A stretch of DNA of 8,483 nt from the NCBI GenBank assembly GCA_937966095.1, contig CALCKF010000008.1, positions 1 to 8,483 on the forward strand, read 5' to 3'. The position numbers were made by a program, and so were the translations under genes. Below the pieces are notes generated by a model. That model had not been told where the DNA came from. It ran no database searches and saw only the letters and a program-made list of their open reading frames with translations. This document shows, piece after piece, positions 6,266 to 8,483 of the stretch; position 1 is the stretch's first letter; every line of letters begins with the position of its first letter. The stretch comes from an uncultured Eubacterium sp. (lineage in GTDB: Bacteria > Bacillota > Clostridia > Peptostreptococcales > Anaerovoracaceae).

Positions 6266-6294
6266 TTATATAATCTGTATTTGCATTATATAAT
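6266..6294. promoter_or_regulatory. Paired TTATATAA palindromes at the ligase promoter
   Basis: TTATATAA at 6266-6273 and ATTATATAAT at 6285-6294 are both palindromic, with centres 20 bp apart, about two helix turns. The right copy contains the -10 box, so a bound protein would block polymerase. The right copy lies in the 14-nt sequence shared with the FabF-like promoter. AT-rich chance remains possible. Confidence 0.3.
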
Positions 6295-6313
6295 AGCATT
6301 TTAGCATTGTCAA
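6285..6313 (-). promoter_or_regulatory. Consensus sigma-A promoter of the ligase-thioesterase operon
   Basis: On the minus strand TTGACA (6313-6308), exactly 17 nt and TATAAT (6290-6285) match the sigma-A consensus in full. The -35 sits inside GCATT-GAC-AATGC, a small inverted repeat. The start would be near 6278, giving a 5' UTR of about 70 nt with a perfect AATGATCATT palindrome at 6239-6248. A promoter this strong for a degradative or biosynthetic enzyme suggests control by a repressor. Confidence 0.85.
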
Positions 6314-6350
6314 TGCTGTTGGCAAAAAATTGAATGTATAATGCACATAC

Positions 6351-6387
6351 AAAAAGTGCATGCGGCTCTGCGCCTTCCATGCACTTT
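6351..6387 (-). terminator. Intrinsic terminator of tyrS
   Basis: Arms 6378-6387 and 6353-6362 (AAAGTGCATG/CATGCACTTT) pair over 10 bp around a 15-nt loop. TTTTT follows on the minus strand. It lies about 37 nt past the tyrS stop and about 40 nt before the ligase -35 box, so it insulates the ligase operon from tyrS. Confidence 0.88.
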
Positions 6388-6423
6388 GATTTTCATACCG
6401 ATCTTACCAGGATATGATCCTTG

Positions 6424-7761
6424 TCATATAAGTTCGACTACTATTTTTTTCTTCTTCCCTTTTTCCACCAGCAGTTTCCCATCTTCAAACAGATCCGGAG
6501 TTATCAGCAGTTTCTTGTAGGATATCTTTTCTCCGCCCAGCTTGAGTCCGCCCTGTTCTATGGTCATAAAGCCTTCTCTGTTACTTGGCACTAATCCCAG
6601 TTCCTTTATGAATGTCACTACTCCTATTCCTTCTCCTGCCAGCTTCGATGCTTCGAACTTCACTGCAGGCATGCCTGAAAGATCTGATCCGCCTCCGAAA
6701 GCGGCTCTGGCAGCTTCCTGAGCTTGGGCTGCCTCTTCCTCTCCATGTACCAGCTTAGTGACTTCAAATGCCAGGATCTCCTTGGCCTTATTGATCTCCC
6801 TGTCCTCCAGGGAGGAAAGTCTCTTTACCTCATCCATAGGCAGGAAAGTAAGCATTCTGAGACATTTTTCAACATCCGCATCCGCCACATTTCTCCAGTA
6901 CTGATAGAATTCATATGGAGAAGTCTTTGCGGCATCGAGCCACAGAGCTCCTTTCTGTGTCTTGCCCATTTTCTTTCCTTCAGAATTGGTCAGCAGAGAA
7001 AATGTCATGCCGTACACCTCTTTGCCCGTCTTTTTCCTGGTGAGGTCTACACCGCCGATGATATTGGACCACTGGTCGTTGCCGCCGAACTGTATCTTTA
7101 CGCCGAAATCACGTGCCATGACCATGAAATCATAGCTCTGCATAAGCATATAGTTGAGTTCGAACATTGTCAGTCCGCCTTCTCTATCCATTCTCTGCTT
7201 GAAACATTCGGCTCTCAGCATCGTATTCACATTGAAGCATGAGCCTATCTCTCTGATAAAATCTATATAGTTCAATGGCAGCAGCCATCTCGCATTGTTT
7301 ACAGCTATGGCCTTGCCGGGTTCGGGAGCCTTGTTTTCATGTCCCGGCGAAAAAACTCCGTTGTTCCCCTCATACTGCCATTCTTCATCAAAATCAAGGA
7401 ACTTGTCAAAAAGATGCTTGAATGCAATGCAGTTGTTCTCAATGGTTTCCGCGGTCATCATCTGACGCATGTCGCTCCTTCCCGACGGATCTCCCACGAA
7501 TCCTGTTCCGCCGCCTATCAGGACCACAGGTGTATGTCCGTACTTCTGCATATACATCATTATTATTACCTGCATGAAATGTCCGACATGAAGACAGTCT
7601 GCCGTAGGATCGAAGCCTATATAGAATTTCACTTTTTCGTTCTGCAAAAGCTCCCGCACCTTTTCCTCATCGGTAGACTGCTCTATAAATCCCCTTTCCT
7701 TCAACACATCATAAACATTGTCATAATTGCTCACACTGTCAGGTATAAAATCATACTTCAT
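6424..7761 (-). CDS. tyrS: Tyrosyl-tRNA synthetase
   Basis: The 445-residue class I synthetase charges tRNA-Tyr with tyrosine in the cytoplasm. The Rossmann core has the tyrosine-binding YIGFDPTADCLHVGH (47-61; HVGH is the HIGH motif), GGNDQWSNI (226-234) and KMGKT (264-268, the KMSKS loop). An S4 RNA-binding domain follows at about 380-445. It is longer than the common 400-425 residues because of an extra loop at about 126-150 between FLDFD and AIAVNNARWL. The frame is open to an ATG at 7791, but GGAGG lies 6 nt before the ATG at 7761, which I prefer. The 109-nt spacer upstream is too short for a standard T-box leader. It lies downstream of upp on the same strand. Confidence 0.97.
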   Translation of the reverse strand: MKYDFIPDSVSNYDNVYDVLKERGFIEQSTDEEKVRELLQNEKVKFYIGFDPTADCLHVGHFMQVIIMMYMQKYGHTPVVLIGGGTGFVGDPSGRSDMRQMMTAETIENNCIAFKHLFDKFLDFDEEWQYEGNNGVFSPGHENKAPEPGKAIAVNNARWLLPLNYIDFIREIGSCFNVNTMLRAECFKQRMDREGGLTMFELNYMLMQSYDFMVMARDFGVKIQFGGNDQWSNIIGGVDLTRKKTGKEVYGMTFSLLTNSEGKKMGKTQKGALWLDAAKTSPYEFYQYWRNVADADVEKCLRMLTFLPMDEVKRLSSLEDREINKAKEILAFEVTKLVHGEEEAAQAQEAARAAFGGGSDLSGMPAVKFEASKLAGEGIGVVTFIKELGLVPSNREGFMTIEQGGLKLGGEKISYKKLLITPDLFEDGKLLVEKGKKKKIVVELI

Positions 7762-7870
7762 TTTTTTCCTCCAAATTTCCTGTTTTATCATGCCGCCCTC
7801 ACATATCCATGCATATCGCTTACATCACGGGGGCGGTTTATAAAAATAGCAGGATCTCTAAAGTGTACCA
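7762..7870 (-). promoter_or_regulatory. upp-tyrS spacer with possible stem and short repeats
   Basis: No clear terminator for upp is seen here. On the minus strand a TATAAA stands near 7844-7839 without a good -35. A CCGCCC/GGGCGG pair (7831-7836 with 7793-7798) could close a stem with a 32-nt loop. Inside the loop CATATC occurs twice, 10 bp apart (7802-7807, 7812-7817). Read-through from upp into tyrS is plausible. The regulatory meaning is uncertain. Confidence 0.25.
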
Positions 7871-8483
7871 TTACTTCGTACCATAGAGTCTGTCTCCTGC
7901 ATCTCCCAGACCAGGAAGTATGTAGGCGTTTTCATTAAGCTTTTCATCCTTTGCAGCTATGAATATGTCCACATCAGGGTGCTCTTTCTGCAAAACTTCT
8001 ATCCCTTCCGGAGCTGCTATAAGACACATGAATATTATCCTTTTGCCGCCTCTGGCCTTTATGAAATCAATAGCCGCTGATGCGCTGCCGCCTGTAGCAA
8101 GCATAGGATCCACTACGAATATCTCTCTTTTCTCTATATCATTAGGCAGCTTGCAGTAATATTCAACCGGCTCATGAGTCTTAGGATCTCTGTAAAGACC
8201 TATATGTCCTACCTTGGCATTGGGCACCAGAGCCAGCATACCGTCCACCATTCCAAGGCCTGCTCTCAAAATAGGTACTATCGCAATATCCTCGCCCTTA
8301 AGCATTTTGACTGTGGTTTTCTGCATTGGTGTAGTTATTTCAACTTCCTCCAGCGGAAGCTTCCTTGTAGCCTCATACCCCATCAGCATAGCTATTTCCT
8401 TGACCAGCTCCCTGAAATCCTTGACACTGGTCTCCTGCTTTCTTATCATAGCCGTTTTATGCTGAATTAACGGATGATCGAAT
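7871..8483 (-). CDS. upp: Uracil phosphoribosyltransferase, 5' end cut by the window edge
   Basis: This pyrimidine salvage enzyme converts uracil and PRPP to UMP. Seen here are PILRAGLGMVDG, the PRPP loop VVDPMLATGGS, AAPEGI and the C-terminal uracil-binding GLGDAGDRLYGTK, all typical. An ATG at 8449 is internal. The same frame continues without a stop to the window edge and reads FDHPLIQHKTA just before it, the conserved N-terminal segment of UPRTases. About 203 residues lie in the window, so only about five to seven residues and the start codon are missing. It is upstream of tyrS on the same strand, with a 109-nt gap. Confidence 0.97.
   Translation of the reverse strand, partial: FDHPLIQHKTAMIRKQETSVKDFRELVKEIAMLMGYEATRKLPLEEVEITTPMQKTTVKMLKGEDIAIVPILRAGLGMVDGMLALVPNAKVGHIGLYRDPKTHEPVEYYCKLPNDIEKREIFVVDPMLATGGSASAAIDFIKARGGKRIIFMCLIAAPEGIEVLQKEHPDVDIFIAAKDEKLNENAYILPGLGDAGDRLYGTK

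Noticed and set aside
6724..7242. A 172-codon plus-strand frame inside tyrS
   Set aside because: Entirely antisense to conserved TyrS sequence, with no family resemblance.
7762..7870. T-box leader for tyrS
   Set aside because: The spacer of 109 nt is too short for a standard T-box and shows no recognisable T-box sequence followed by a terminator.
7339..7938. A 199-codon plus-strand frame opposite tyrS and the end of upp
   Set aside because: It is antisense to two certain genes, spans their spacer, lacks recognisable motifs and is best explained as a shadow frame.
7871..8449. Reading upp as a complete 192-residue gene starting at ATG 8449
   Set aside because: The frame continues to the edge and encodes the conserved FDHPLIQHKTA segment, so the start lies outside the window.

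Overview
The window looks like a chromosomal segment of a low-to-moderate GC Gram-positive anaerobe, most likely in the Clostridia (Bacillota). This rests on the L13 and S9 sequences, strong AGGAGG-type ribosome binding sites, frequent ATA and AGA codons and many U-tailed intrinsic terminators. I cannot place it to genus. Seven protein genes are well supported, six on the minus strand and one, a LysR-type regulator, on the plus strand. No tRNA, rRNA, CRISPR array, insertion sequence or phage gene was seen.

Layout, left to right: (1) About 550 nt of AT-rich sequence with no convincing gene. (2) The rplM-rpsI operon (L13, S9) on the minus strand. It has a leader of about 190 nt, and a GC-rich, highly foldable segment lies between the rpsI stop and its terminator. 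(3) A lipid-related block: a FabF-like ketoacyl synthase gene (minus), a divergent LysR-type regulator (plus), then a hotdog thioesterase and an AMP-forming acyl-CoA ligase, both minus, with the ligase first in its transcript. (4) Housekeeping genes tyrS and upp on the minus strand; upp runs off the right edge.

The lipid block reads as a small regulon. The ligase would activate a carboxylic acid to its CoA thioester, the thioesterase would hydrolyse acyl thioesters, and the ketoacyl synthase would extend an acyl chain. The promoters of the synthase gene and of the ligase-thioesterase pair share an identical 14-nt stretch around the -10 element. This suggests common control, possibly by the LysR protein or by a regulator outside the window. 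The substrate is unknown and no acyl carrier protein is present here.

The most unusual signals are non-coding. One is a possible three-way-junction RNA in the rpsI 3' UTR. Another is a near-consensus rplM promoter that abuts the terminator of the upstream synthase gene, so the same hairpin would end one transcript and begin the next. The third is a rplM leader containing competing stems. I see no clear novel defence or mobile system.
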